Source: an uncultured Lachnospiraceae bacterium (GTDB lineage: Bacteria; Bacillota; Clostridia; Lachnospirales; Lachnospiraceae). From it: DNA of 64,000 nt. The position numbers and the translations under genes were made by a program. Under the pieces are notes generated by a model. It was not told where the DNA came from, searched no databases, and saw only the letters and a list, made by a program, of their open reading frames with translations. Location: positions 120,453 through 184,452 of the forward strand of contig CAMWCA010000002.1 in NCBI GenBank assembly GCA_947172705.1, written 5' to 3'. Positions 54,494 to 63,596 of the stretch are shown here, piece after piece (within the stretch, counting starts at the first letter, position 1; each line of letters opens with the position of its first letter).

Positions 54494-55063
54494 CTATGCT
54501 CTTTTTCCCATCTCATAATCTTTTTTCAGTTCTTCATAAATGCTGTTGACCACCAAAACCATTTCATGGTCTCCCGCTATATTGTCAGGATGGAACATTT
54601 TGATCAGATCCTTGTATCTTTTTTTCAGGGCTAGCTGGCTTTTTACGCCCTGGAATAACATTTCCCCAAGTTCCATGTTCTTTTCCTGTCTTACGCTGCC
54701 TGCATGCACCTTCTTCTCCGTATCTAACTGAATTTTTTCCCGTTCCAGCTTTTTCCGCTCCTGATCCAGCTGCATAAAACCGCTTTTAAGGATGTCCATT
54801 TTTTTGTCAAAAAAAGATTCATCCTGTTTCATACGCTTTTTCTCAGCGGCAATATACCGGTCAAATGCCTCGGCATCTCTTTGAAACTGCTCTTTTTCCT
54901 TCTGCAGCCTGTCCCACTCATATTTCAGTTCGCCCTGTTCCATTTTCAGACGGACATTTTCTTTAAAAAGCCATAGCTTCAATTCGCTTAGCTCTGAGTC
55001 GGTACTTTCCTCCAGGGCTTTTTCAAATTTTTCCTCATCCATAGGTGTTGCAGAAGAATTCAT
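54494..55063 (-). CDS. Coiled-coil protein with C-terminal J-domain-like region
   Basis: A 189-residue protein. Residues about 35-130 are a highly charged Lys/Glu coiled coil. The C-terminal 45 residues resemble the core of a J domain: a basic helix KKRYKDLIKMF, the His158-Pro159-Asp160 tripeptide, and a following helix (VLVVNSIYEELKKDY), which could stimulate an Hsp70 ATPase. The rest of DnaJ (Gly/Phe and zinc regions) is absent. It follows the 46-residue membrane-protein gene by 13 bases at the end of the cell-wall/sporulation cluster. Confidence 0.7.
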   Translation of the reverse strand: MNSSATPMDEEKFEKALEESTDSELSELKLWLFKENVRLKMEQGELKYEWDRLQKEKEQFQRDAEAFDRYIAAEKKRMKQDESFFDKKMDILKSGFMQLDQERKKLEREKIQLDTEKKVHAGSVRQEKNMELGEMLFQGVKSQLALKKRYKDLIKMFHPDNIAGDHEMVLVVNSIYEELKKDYEMGKRA

Positions 55064-55076
55064 CCTGTTCTCCCTT

Positions 55077-55217
55077 TCAATTTAAATAACAATTATATCC
55101 AATGACCAACAACAACGCAATGATCAAAAGGGCAATCAGATAATGGCGCACAAGAAAAAGCATAAGCAACATTCCTACGGCAATCCAAAATGCAATAAAA
55201 CCGATCAGCTTTTTCAT
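55077..55217 (-). CDS. Small (46-residue) hydrophobic membrane protein
   Basis: A short open frame starting ATG at 55217 with AGGTGAG 9 bases upstream. The product is almost entirely hydrophobic: MKKLIGFIAFWIAVGMLLML, a short VRHY turn, then a second helix LIALLIIALLLVIGY and tail NCYLN, consistent with a two-span hairpin. It fills the gap between ytfJ and the J-domain gene. Function unknown; the neighbour suggests a sporulation or envelope setting. Confidence 0.7.
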   Translation of the reverse strand: MKKLIGFIAFWIAVGMLLMLFLVRHYLIALLIIALLLVIGYNCYLN

Positions 55218-55269
55218 GCGTATCAACTCACCTATGCTTCTTTCTTTATCATATGCAGCTTAGTCGAAA

Positions 55270-55671
55270 TTATTGCTTGTCATCCCCATCCTCCGGGAAA
55301 GCAATATCAACAGCATCGTCATCATCTATCATTTCTTCCTTAGGCGCTGTAAACTTATCTACAATGTCAGGTATCATATCCAGAACCTTGGTAACGGTAT
55401 CCTGATTCTTGATGTTCACAAGCTTGGTACTGCCGTTCTTAATCACCAGCACTGCGCTGGGGGTCAGCTTTCCTGAAAATCCGCCGGCACCGCCGTTTTT
55501 CTTATCTCCAACACTGGCGCCTGCGCCTACGCCAAAGGTCACATCCACAAGGGGCAGGATTATGGTATCCCCTATCTTTGTCGCTTCTCCCACAACCGTC
55601 TTGGTGGAAAGAACGGTGTTCATCCCCTGCATAAGGGACTCGATTACTCCTGTAAAATTATTCTCTGCCAT
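55270..55671 (-). CDS. ytfJ: GerW-family sporulation protein (YtfJ)
   Basis: A 133-residue YtfJ/GerW protein, needed in Bacillus for a normal germination response. IIESLM-type start (VIESLMQGMNTVL), GDTIILPLVDVTFGVGAGAS and GGGFSGKLTPSAVLVI-like core are visible (here GAGGFSGKL), with an acidic C terminus. It begins one base after the ytfI-like stop, so the pair is coupled as in Bacillus. Supports a spore-forming host. Confidence 0.93.
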   Translation of the reverse strand: MAENNFTGVIESLMQGMNTVLSTKTVVGEATKIGDTIILPLVDVTFGVGAGASVGDKKNGGAGGFSGKLTPSAVLVIKNGSTKLVNIKNQDTVTKVLDMIPDIVDKFTAPKEEMIDDDDAVDIAFPEDGDDKQ

Positions 55672-56613
55672 TTAAACTGCCTCCCTTTTCAATAATTGAA
55701 TCAATCTGCGTAAATCCTTATTAAAATATACGATCCATGCCGTTTTCAAAGCCCTGAAAACAGTCATTCTCCCTTTTGCCAAAAGTTCTCCCTCCAGAAC
55801 AGCCTGTTCAAAATCCGGAAGGATGTCTATATGATTGCCAATCAACGGATATAAAATACCGTAAAGAGATAAAATCTGCCCCGTACCGGCAGGATCGCCT
55901 GTTCCCACATGAAGCTGTCCTTCCAGCCTGCGGGGAAGAATGCTTTTCAGTAAGGCGATCACCTCTCCTCCGCATATGTGCCATACTCTTTGAAAGGTAT
56001 CGCTTTGCAAAAGCTCCATGTAATAGCGGATATTCTTTACAATATGTTTTATCTTATCACATATTTTTGTGATTGTGTACTGAATATTTTTCAGGAAGGA
56101 CCATATTTTATTCAGAAACGCAAAAAACTTGTTTTTCTTCTTTTCCTCCGGCTGTTTCTGATGAAGTTCCCCGCCTGCGTCCTCTTCCCCGGGAATCTCT
56201 TTTCTTTCCTTTTCCTTCCGGATTGGTTCTTCCGGCGGGGGAACTTCTTTCTTTTCTGGCGGCGTTTCATTCACTGTCTTTTCTGCCTGGGCATTTTTCT
56301 CTTTTTTTTCTTTTTTCTTTTCTGCGGAGGAATTCTTTTTGGCATGATCTGACCTGAAAATAGTAACTCCTAAAAGCCTGACCCTGAAAAAAGCTTCTTC
56401 TGGATAAGAAAAGGCTCCGCTTATCAAATGAAGCAGCCATGATAATCTGATTCTCACATGGACAAAAGAGGTGTCATCCGCCTTTCGCACAGCTTTTATG
56501 TCATACCTGACCGGTACAAACAGCACTGTGAGCAGAACAAACAATATGATTCCAAGCAAAACCAGCAAAATGATGCCCAGAATTTTTAAAATGGTCAGCA
56601 GCACTGCTATCAT
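55672..56613 (-). CDS. ytfI: DUF2953 protein (YtfI-like)
   Basis: A 313-residue protein with an N-terminal membrane span (residues 5-32), a strand typical of DUF2953 (FVPVRYDIKA), a long Lys/Glu-rich low-complexity linker at about 95-170, and a C-terminal region with TGDPAGTGQILSLYG. YtfI sits next to YtfJ in sporulating Firmicutes. Function unknown; forespore or envelope association is likely. Confidence 0.88.
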   Translation of the reverse strand: MIAVLLTILKILGIILLVLLGIILFVLLTVLFVPVRYDIKAVRKADDTSFVHVRIRLSWLLHLISGAFSYPEEAFFRVRLLGVTIFRSDHAKKNSSAEKKKEKKEKNAQAEKTVNETPPEKKEVPPPEEPIRKEKERKEIPGEEDAGGELHQKQPEEKKKNKFFAFLNKIWSFLKNIQYTITKICDKIKHIVKNIRYYMELLQSDTFQRVWHICGGEVIALLKSILPRRLEGQLHVGTGDPAGTGQILSLYGILYPLIGNHIDILPDFEQAVLEGELLAKGRMTVFRALKTAWIVYFNKDLRRLIQLLKREAV

Positions 56614-56618
56614 TATTC

Positions 56619-56945
56619 TTACTCCATGTTTTTCGTTTGCTTTGCCTTTTGCTTTAAGTATTCCTTCAAATTACAATTTCCGGTTGCATCCAGAGCTTCC
56701 CTGACGATTTTCATAATAATACCCACCGCCTCCTCGTAATTTGAGGCAATTCCAACGATCACAGGCGGATGATAACGGTAGTACCGCTGTTTCAGGTAGG
56801 CGCTGTGGAAAATTTCAAGCTGATCCGAGGAGGATGCAGTCGTGATCACATAAACCTGCACACCTGCATGCAGCTTTAGCTTCCGCTTCACTTTTTGGGG
56901 GTTGGTAACAGTATCGCCAATATAAAGATATTTATAAAATTTCAT
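56619..56945 (-). CDS. Conserved hypothetical protein, 108 residues
   Basis: A basic 108-residue soluble protein with alternating strands and helices (KFYKYLYIGDTV, AGVQVYVITTAS, PVIVGIASNYEEAVGIIMKIVREAL). No domain recognised. It lies between the transpeptidase and ytfI-like genes with gaps of 2 and 5 bases, so it is certainly in the operon and expressed with cell-wall genes. Confidence 0.75.
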   Translation of the reverse strand: MKFYKYLYIGDTVTNPQKVKRKLKLHAGVQVYVITTASSSDQLEIFHSAYLKQRYYRYHPPVIVGIASNYEEAVGIIMKIVREALDATGNCNLKEYLKQKAKQTKNME

Positions 56946-56947
56946 AG

Positions 56948-58387
56948 CTATACTCCGAAATATGCGTCAAAAATCCTTTTTGCAATAGGAACGGCATAGT
57001 CGCCTCCGGCGCCGGCGCCTTCAATGATAATGGTTACACAGACTTCAGGATCTTCCACCGGCGCAAACCCTGTAAACCACGCATGGCTCTCTCCCTTGAC
57101 GGTTCCATACTCGGCGGACCCTGTCTTACCTGCCGCAGTGTAGGAAAGGTCTTTCAACCGGCTGGCAGTTCCAGTCTCCACCACCTGCCGCATCAGTTCC
57201 TTCAATGCATCTGCTTCTCCTTCTTCCATCAGTTTTCCATAATTCTCCGGGGAGAAAGCCTTTATTGTATTGCCGCTGCTGCTCTGTACGGAATCGATCA
57301 GGTAAGGTTCCGCCAAAACGCCTCCGTTGGCAATGGCGCAGGTGATCATATTCAATTCCAGGGGCGTAATGGATGTGGTTCCCTGTCCAATGGAGATCTG
57401 CATCATATCAGAATCAGAAGTTTCTTCTCCCACCTCCACCCGGCTGATCCCGGCGGGAAATACCACCGGAAGCTCCCGTCCGAAAAGAAGCTGGTCCAGC
57501 GTATCGGCAAAAGCTTTCCGATCAAGGCTAAGCCCAATATTGGCAAAAGATGTATTACAGGATTTTGCAAAGGAACGTTCAAATCCTACGCCCCCATGAA
57601 CACTGCCATGATAGCACTGTATCCGATCCTCGCCTCTTTGGATGGAGCCGGTACAGTTATAGCTGTAGTTCTGCCAGGTGTCAGGGTTTTCTCTCATATA
57701 CTCCAGCGCAGTTACGATCTTAAAGGTAGAGCCTGGAGGATACAGCCCCTGGGTGGCTCGATTCAGCAAAATGCTGCTCTCCTTATCCTCTATTAATTCC
57801 TCCCATATATCGGCAATCTCTTCCGGATTGAAATCCGGCTTGGAAACCATTGCAAGAATTCTTCCTGTTGACGGCTCTGTTACGATCACTGCTCCCTGAT
57901 AGATCCCCAGGGCATTTGACGCTACCTGCTGCAGATCCACCTGTAACGTGGTATACACGTCATCTCCCGGATATTTTTCCCCCCTGACATCCAATGCTGC
58001 CTTCTGGGAAAGGGGCGCATTGGATTGGATCAGATAATAATTTGCCTGTGCCTCCACTCCCATTCTGCCGTTAGAGGCGTAGCCCACCACATGGGAAAAT
58101 AAGTTCTGGTAAGGATATTCCCTCTTTTCCTTTCCTTCCTCATCCTCCCCCGTCCGGGCAAGAACCTGTCCATCGGCTGAAAAAATTCGGCCTCTGCTGT
58201 TTTGGGCAATGAGGATCTGTTGTCTTCCGTTGTAACTGTTATTGATCAGCTCCTGTTTGTGGGTTACAGAATAGGCGGTAATATAACCTGACATGCATAA
58301 AAAGAGCAGTGTAAAAACCCACATAACGCCCAGAATCTCTTTATTCTTTTTGATCTTTATCCTTTCGGTTCTATTCTTCCTCTTCAA
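56948..58387 (-). CDS. Peptidoglycan D,D-transpeptidase (class B penicillin-binding protein)
   Basis: A 479-residue class B PBP. One membrane span near residues 18-40, then the penicillin-binding dimer region and the transpeptidase with Ser220-x-x-Lys223 (GSTFK), Ser276-x-Asn278 (SCN) and Lys421-Thr-Gly (KTG). A TTG start at 58387 is chosen because AGGAG lies 6 bases ahead; the first ATG in the frame is at 58411. It overlaps the FtsW/RodA gene by 17 bases, and such partners form a glycan polymerase/transpeptidase pair. Confidence 0.92.
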   Translation of the reverse strand: MKRKNRTERIKIKKNKEILGVMWVFTLLFLCMSGYITAYSVTHKQELINNSYNGRQQILIAQNSRGRIFSADGQVLARTGEDEEGKEKREYPYQNLFSHVVGYASNGRMGVEAQANYYLIQSNAPLSQKAALDVRGEKYPGDDVYTTLQVDLQQVASNALGIYQGAVIVTEPSTGRILAMVSKPDFNPEEIADIWEELIEDKESSILLNRATQGLYPPGSTFKIVTALEYMRENPDTWQNYSYNCTGSIQRGEDRIQCYHGSVHGGVGFERSFAKSCNTSFANIGLSLDRKAFADTLDQLLFGRELPVVFPAGISRVEVGEETSDSDMMQISIGQGTTSITPLELNMITCAIANGGVLAEPYLIDSVQSSSGNTIKAFSPENYGKLMEEGEADALKELMRQVVETGTASRLKDLSYTAAGKTGSAEYGTVKGESHAWFTGFAPVEDPEVCVTIIIEGAGAGGDYAVPIAKRIFDAYFGV

Positions 58388-59804
58388 ACCCATCTCCTGC
58401 CGGATCTGCATCCCGGTACTCCGCCTCTTCCTGGTCTTCTATGGTTCTTTGGATATAAGCGGTTCTCTTTTTTCTTTTTCGGAGGGATTTTCTAAGCTGC
58501 TCCTTTTCCTCTTCCTGAATGATGTGCATTCCCTCCACAATTGCAAACATAACCAGTGTTGTAAGGACAGAACTTCCGCCATAACTGATCAGCGGCAAAG
58601 TAACCCCTGTCAGCGGAATAAATTTAGTTCCCCCTCCAATTGTTAGAAATACCTGAAAGATATAGGTAATGCCCAGCCCAAAGGTGACCAGCCTGTAAAA
58701 GCCATCCTGAAGACTTGCCGCGATGATCATAAACATCATAAAACTGCTGACACAGACAAGAATCAGACAAATTGCAAACAAAAGCCCCAGTTCCTCCGCA
58801 ATGGCGGAAAAAATAAAATCCGCCTCCACAAAGGGAATAGACCCCGGCGTTCCCTGACACAGCCCCAGCCCAAACCAGCCTCCGCTGGAAATTCCAAACA
58901 AGGACTGGGTGATCTGATAGCCTGCCGAATCAATTACGCTCCAGGGATCTTTCCACGCCTGCACCCTTACCTGTACATGGGCAAATACCTGATAGGCGAT
59001 ATATGCCGCTGCCGCTCCGCCTGAAATGCCTGCCAGAAGATAAAAATAATTCCTTGTGGCAACAAAAACCATCAGCACATAGGCAATAAAAAAGATCAGC
59101 GCACTTCCCAGATCCTTTGAAATGACCAGCGTGATCACATGGGCGGCGGCAACCACCGCAGTGGTAAAAACCTCAAAAAAACCTGCTGCATCATACAACG
59201 CGCTTGCCACAAAAAAGACAAATAATATTTTTACAAATTCTGAGGGCTGAAAGGTAATGCCGGCAATGGAATAGGACAGTTTGCTTCCATAGGTGGTCTG
59301 CCCCAGAATCATAACCACCGAAAGCGCTCCTATGCCCACCATCCCATAGATCCATTTCAGATTTTTTAAAAATTTAAATTTATGGACGAAAAAGGGGATG
59401 ATAAGCGCCGCCACCAGGGAACCTGTCACGATCACAAACTGCTTTACCGCTTTATTCATGTCAAGCCTGGTTAAAATCACAAATCCAACGCTCAGCAGCA
59501 TACACATATTGTTCATCACAAGCCGGTTGGACTTGGGGTAAAGCATTTTACAGAGTACAACTGCCGCATACAATATAATTTGCTGAAAGGCGTAAAAAAG
59601 CAAATACGTAATGTCTCCCGTCTCAAAACAGATTACCAGAAAACAAATGAAATGAAAAGCAAACATTAAAATATTTTGTCTGGTATAAATGCCGTTTCTT
59701 CTTGACTCATTGTCATATCGAAACACCGCAAAGCTCTCGTAGGTGTATAAAACCATCAGCACTGCAATAATATATTTTGAAAACTCGCTGATATAAACCA
59801 CCAT
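58371..59804 (-). CDS. FtsW/RodA/SpoVE-family glycosyltransferase
   Basis: A 477-residue SEDS-family membrane protein with about ten spans that polymerises lipid II. Motifs: LVISKDLGSALIFFIAYVL, TLGIGTxF-like later loop GGGTKFIPLTGVTLPLISYGGSSVL. N terminus lengthened and C terminus charged. It is paired with a class B PBP, so it works in division, elongation or cortex synthesis; which one cannot be decided here. Confidence 0.92.
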   Translation of the reverse strand: MVVYISEFSKYIIAVLMVLYTYESFAVFRYDNESRRNGIYTRQNILMFAFHFICFLVICFETGDITYLLFYAFQQIILYAAVVLCKMLYPKSNRLVMNNMCMLLSVGFVILTRLDMNKAVKQFVIVTGSLVAALIIPFFVHKFKFLKNLKWIYGMVGIGALSVVMILGQTTYGSKLSYSIAGITFQPSEFVKILFVFFVASALYDAAGFFEVFTTAVVAAAHVITLVISKDLGSALIFFIAYVLMVFVATRNYFYLLAGISGGAAAAYIAYQVFAHVQVRVQAWKDPWSVIDSAGYQITQSLFGISSGGWFGLGLCQGTPGSIPFVEADFIFSAIAEELGLLFAICLILVCVSSFMMFMIIAASLQDGFYRLVTFGLGITYIFQVFLTIGGGTKFIPLTGVTLPLISYGGSSVLTTLVMFAIVEGMHIIQEEEKEQLRKSLRKRKKRTAYIQRTIEDQEEAEYRDADPAGDGFEEEE

Positions 59805-61991
59805 TTATTCTACTCCTCGTTTATAGTGACCTGTGGTATATTCCTTATAAAAAGGCTCCCTGTACTCCTCCATAAGGCTGCTGAAATACGTTAGAAGCCG
59901 TTGGGTTTCACCGCCGCTCTCCACTGTAAAATCCAGTCTGAAATGATGAATCCCAGATACTCCCCCGGGAAAAAGCCTGTGAAGAGATAACGGAACGCTG
60001 TTGTATATTACATTGTAACAGCACAGACAATCCGTATAAACAGGGAAATCTTTCCCATATCGATCCTTCAGGGTGAGCAGCCCCGGCGTTTGATTGCATG
60101 CCTCAAAAGTTTTTTTCAGACAATTGGCAGTGACCATCATAGGAAGTCTGCCGTAAACAATTGCCGACGCCTGTATTTTCCGTTCCGGACATGCCGCCAA
60201 AAGCTCCTCCCACTCATATTGGTTGCATTCCAGAGGAAGAAAAAACTCCTGCGTCCGTTCTTCCCAAAACTGCAGGGCTTCTCGGTTCCAGACATACAAA
60301 TTGGCATCCGGGATCAGTCTATGGGATAAGCCATCCCCGGCAAAAAAGTGAAAAGTTTCCAGATTCCGCACCAGTATTCCTTCTGCAATTCCGTCTTTCA
60401 GCGCTTCTTCCAACTTCCGCAAATATACATAATCCTTGTCCCGTACAATATAGGGCGACGCGAAATACAGCGCCGTTCCTTTTTCCTTCAAGTCGGAGGC
60501 AAGGAATTTCAGCTTTTCATGGTTTTCTCTTTCTAAAAAAGAGTAGTCCAGGTAAATCCGTCCGGGTAAAATGGAAAGGGCTGCTTCTAACTGCGCCCGG
60601 GTCTGCACCAGTACATGGAGATCCTTTGCTGTTTTCAGAATTGTATCTGCCTGCCGGGCTCCTTTGCTTTTGATCTTCTCCTGCCTGGGAACAACGGCTC
60701 TGCCCGAATAAGCCAAATGATTTTTACAGATTACGGCTTCTTCCAATGCCGTAACTGCATTTCTGCGCAGTTGATTTAGCGCGCTTACAGGTAAAAACAC
60801 AGGCTCTGGGGTAAATACCTTTACCTGCTCCACTTTCACAAGGCTGTTGCCGGTTTTCTTAATCTGTTTTGCTATTTTTTCCGGTGATAAAGGCTGTTTT
60901 AACGCCTTCTGCACCACATCGCTTTCAACTGAAACGCTGACCTTATCTGCTCTTAGGACAAGAACCGCTTTCTGTTCCGGAATAAGGGTGATCTCCCCGT
61001 CTCCTTTTATAAAAGGCTCATCTGCCAAATATTTGCGTTGGATCTCTTCAAGTACTTCCTTGGGAGTTTCCAGATAGGCCGGAGAATGTATGCTGATCAT
61101 TTCTTTCCCATTATGCCTCTTATAATAACCATCACCAATTTCGCTTCTGATATACAACTCCCTTAAAAGATCCATATCTTCTTTTGAAACCTGATAATTT
61201 TCCGGGCTTTTCTCATACAAATCCATATATTTACGATAGATCGCCGTTACCCCCGCCGCATAGGCAGGTTTCTTCATTCTTCCCTCTATTTTAAAGGAAT
61301 CGATTCCCGCCTTCATCAGCCTGGGAAGCAGTTCAAGGGTACACATATCCCGCATACTTAAGGGATAGCACTGCGCTTTCCCCATTCCTTCATAGGGAAG
61401 GCGGCAGGGTTGTGCACATCTGCCCCGATTGCCGCTTCTTCCTCCCAGCATACTGCTTAAAAGGCATTGCCCGGAATAACAATAACACATGGCGCCGTGG
61501 ATAAAAGCTTCTATTTCAACCCCTGTTTCTCTTTTGATTTTCTGGATTTCCTCCAGGGACAATTCCCTTGCAGGTACAATTCTGGTAATCCCCTCCTGCT
61601 GGACCAATGCGGCGCCCCCGCTCCCTGTAAGGGTCATCTGCGTACTTGCGTGCAAAGGAAGCTGCGGAAAATGCTTCCTAACATAGCGCAGAACGCCCAG
61701 ATCCTGAATAATAGCGCCATCCAGCCCCTTCTCATAAAGAGGCTGCAAAAAATCATACAGCCCGTCCAGTTCCCGCTCTTTTACCAGCGTATTGACGGTA
61801 AGATAAACCTTTTTCCCAAATACGTGGGCAAAATGAATCCCGGCACAAAGCTCTTCCTGTGTAAAATTGTCGGCATATGCTCTGGCGCCATACGCCCCGC
61901 CCCCCAGATAAACGGCGTCGGCTCCTGCCTTTATGGCTCCTTTTAATGCCTGAAAATTTCCGGCAGGCGCCAATAATTCCACTTTCTTCAT
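59805..61991 (-). CDS. U32 family peptidase / tRNA-rRNA hydroxylation-type protein
   Basis: A 728-residue U32 protein with a C-terminal DUF3656-type extension. The conserved N terminus VELLAPAGNFQALKGAIKAGADAVYLGG, the VHGAMCYCYSGQCLLSS region (as FIHGAMCYCYSGQCLLS) and GNRGRCAQPCRLPY Cys set, which bind an Fe-S cluster, are clear. Related proteins (RlhA, TrhP) hydroxylate RNA. It lies one base after the FtsW-type gene start, so it is upstream in the same transcript, preceded by a terminator. Confidence 0.9.
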   Translation of the reverse strand: MKKVELLAPAGNFQALKGAIKAGADAVYLGGGAYGARAYADNFTQEELCAGIHFAHVFGKKVYLTVNTLVKERELDGLYDFLQPLYEKGLDGAIIQDLGVLRYVRKHFPQLPLHASTQMTLTGSGGAALVQQEGITRIVPARELSLEEIQKIKRETGVEIEAFIHGAMCYCYSGQCLLSSMLGGRSGNRGRCAQPCRLPYEGMGKAQCYPLSMRDMCTLELLPRLMKAGIDSFKIEGRMKKPAYAAGVTAIYRKYMDLYEKSPENYQVSKEDMDLLRELYIRSEIGDGYYKRHNGKEMISIHSPAYLETPKEVLEEIQRKYLADEPFIKGDGEITLIPEQKAVLVLRADKVSVSVESDVVQKALKQPLSPEKIAKQIKKTGNSLVKVEQVKVFTPEPVFLPVSALNQLRRNAVTALEEAVICKNHLAYSGRAVVPRQEKIKSKGARQADTILKTAKDLHVLVQTRAQLEAALSILPGRIYLDYSFLERENHEKLKFLASDLKEKGTALYFASPYIVRDKDYVYLRKLEEALKDGIAEGILVRNLETFHFFAGDGLSHRLIPDANLYVWNREALQFWEERTQEFFLPLECNQYEWEELLAACPERKIQASAIVYGRLPMMVTANCLKKTFEACNQTPGLLTLKDRYGKDFPVYTDCLCCYNVIYNSVPLSLHRLFPGGVSGIHHFRLDFTVESGGETQRLLTYFSSLMEEYREPFYKEYTTGHYKRGVE

Positions 61992-62019
61992 AGCCTTCCT
62001 TTTCTTTACTTATATTCGC

Positions 62020-62049
62020 ACAAAAAGCTGTCTGATAGAGACAGCTTTT
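62020..62049 (-). terminator. Intrinsic terminator after zapA
   Basis: An 11-bp stem AAAAGCTGTCT / AGACAGCTTTT with a five-base loop and a T run on the minus strand; zapA is thus a single-gene unit. Confidence 0.85.
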
Positions 62050-62093
62050 CATTCACATAAGGATGTCCTGTCAAGAGTACCATCCATGGTTTC

Positions 62094-62498
62094 TTATCCT
62101 TTGGCTTTTAATTCCGTTTCCAGTTTGACGATCTTTTTGGCATTTTCATTGATCTCATTTTGCAGAGATTTGATATTTTTCTCAGTGTTCTCCAGCTTGA
62201 TCTGGGAAGCGATCAGTTCGTGTTTTAAATTGTACAGTTCCTTTTCTTTGGTCTGGATCTCCTCTTCCAACAGACTGATCTGTTTCTTTGCCTTAAAATA
62301 ATCATCCGCTATGTTTAGCTGAAGTAAAACATTCTGTGTATCCAGAGGCTGTCTCTTAAAGGACTCTACTTTGCCGTACTCAGCCGTCTTGTTATTGATA
62401 TAGGAGGCAACCTTCTGTAAATATTCTTCACTTTCATATCCGCTCAGTGTAAATACCTTACCACCGATGATTACTTCCGTATCTGTTTTCGCTGACAT
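62094..62498 (-). CDS. zapA: Cell division protein ZapA
   Basis: A 134-residue ZapA, which bundles FtsZ filaments. The N-terminal globular part (TEVIIGGKVFTLSGYESEEYLQKVASYI) and a long coiled coil from about residue 65 are visible. Start ATG at 62498 with GAGGGGTG; the longer frame to 62519 lacks support. It is flanked by a promoter and a terminator. Confidence 0.9.
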   Translation of the reverse strand: MSAKTDTEVIIGGKVFTLSGYESEEYLQKVASYINNKTAEYGKVESFKRQPLDTQNVLLQLNIADDYFKAKKQISLLEEEIQTKEKELYNLKHELIASQIKLENTEKNIKSLQNEINENAKKIVKLETELKAKG

Positions 62499-62523
62499 CA
62501 GGCTCACCCCTCTATACACAAAA

Positions 62524-62553
62524 TATATAGCTTATCGAATGTAACTTATACAA
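62524..62553 (-). promoter_or_regulatory. Probable promoter of zapA
   Basis: TTGTAT (62553-62548), 18-bp spacer, TATATA (62529-62524) on the minus strand, 26 bases ahead of the start codon. The -35 is imperfect. Confidence 0.5.
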
Positions 62554-62570
62554 CATCTATTATAAGCAGA

Positions 62571-63569
62571 TTATTCGGGAATTTCAAGCCCTAAATGCTG
62601 GTAAGCCAAATCTGTCGCCACCCTGCCTCTGGGCGTTCGGTTGATAAATCCGTTTTTCAGCAGATAGGGCTCGTACACATCCTCAATGGTTCCGGAATCC
62701 TCCCCTATGGCGGCAGCAAGGGTATCCAGTCCCACCGGGCCTCCCCCAAACTTCTGCATCATGGTAAACAGAATATTTCTGTCAATGTGATCCAGCCCCA
62801 GCCTGTCCACATCCATCAGATCCAGCGCTGTCACTGCGACCTCCTCCGTAATGATGCCGTCGTGTTTGACCTGGGCATAATCCCGCACCCTCTTTAAAAT
62901 TCTGTTGGCAAGCCGTGGAGTCCCCCGGCTTCTTCTTGCCATTTCCATGGCGCCTGCCGGATCTACGGGAGCCTCCAATATTCTTGCGGAATGCATGATA
63001 ATGGTCTGTAATTCTTCTACGGAATAAAATTCCAGCCGGTGTATAATGCCAAACCGATCCCGAAGGGGCGCAGTCAAAAGCCCTGCCCTGGTGGTTGCCC
63101 CAACCAGGGTAAAGTGAGGCAGATCCAGCCTGATAGATCTTGCGGTAGGTCCTTTTCCAATCATGATATCAATGGCAAAGTCCTCCATTGCCGGATATAA
63201 CACCTCTTCCACCTGTCGGTTCAGCCTGTGGATTTCGTCTACAAAAAGCAGATCCCCTTCCTGGAGATTGTTCAAAATCGCCGCCATTTCTCCCGGCTTT
63301 TCAATTGCAGGTCCGCTGGTCACCTTCATATTTACGCCCATCTCGTTTGCAATGATTCCGGCAAGAGTGGTTTTTCCCAGACCGGGCGGTCCGTAAAAAA
63401 GCACATGATCCAGCGCGTCGTTCCTCTGCTTTGCCGCTTCTATGTAGATCGTCAGGCTTTCCTTGATTTTCGATTGACCAATATAGTCGGTAAGCTTCTG
63501 TGGACGCAGAGATCCTTCAATCCGTATATCTTCTTCCTGCAAATTGGTTTCTATCATTCTTTTTGCCAT
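62571..63569 (-). CDS. ruvB: Holliday junction branch migration helicase RuvB
   Basis: A 332-residue RuvB AAA+ motor: [21 protein letters not shown] (Walker A), [13 protein letters not shown] (Walker B), [18 protein letters not shown] (sensor I/Arg finger), C-terminal winged helix PRTPRGR-type [14 protein letters not shown]. It follows ruvA by 27 bases; RecU, encoded near 35 kb, is the likely resolvase partner. Confidence 0.97.
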   Translation of the reverse strand: MAKRMIETNLQEEDIRIEGSLRPQKLTDYIGQSKIKESLTIYIEAAKQRNDALDHVLFYGPPGLGKTTLAGIIANEMGVNMKVTSGPAIEKPGEMAAILNNLQEGDLLFVDEIHRLNRQVEEVLYPAMEDFAIDIMIGKGPTARSIRLDLPHFTLVGATTRAGLLTAPLRDRFGIIHRLEFYSVEELQTIIMHSARILEAPVDPAGAMEMARRSRGTPRLANRILKRVRDYAQVKHDGIITEEVAVTALDLMDVDRLGLDHIDRNILFTMMQKFGGGPVGLDTLAAAIGEDSGTIEDVYEPYLLKNGFINRTPRGRVATDLAYQHLGLEIPE

Positions 63570-63596
63570 ATGTTGTGCTCCCTTGATTGGTTCCTG

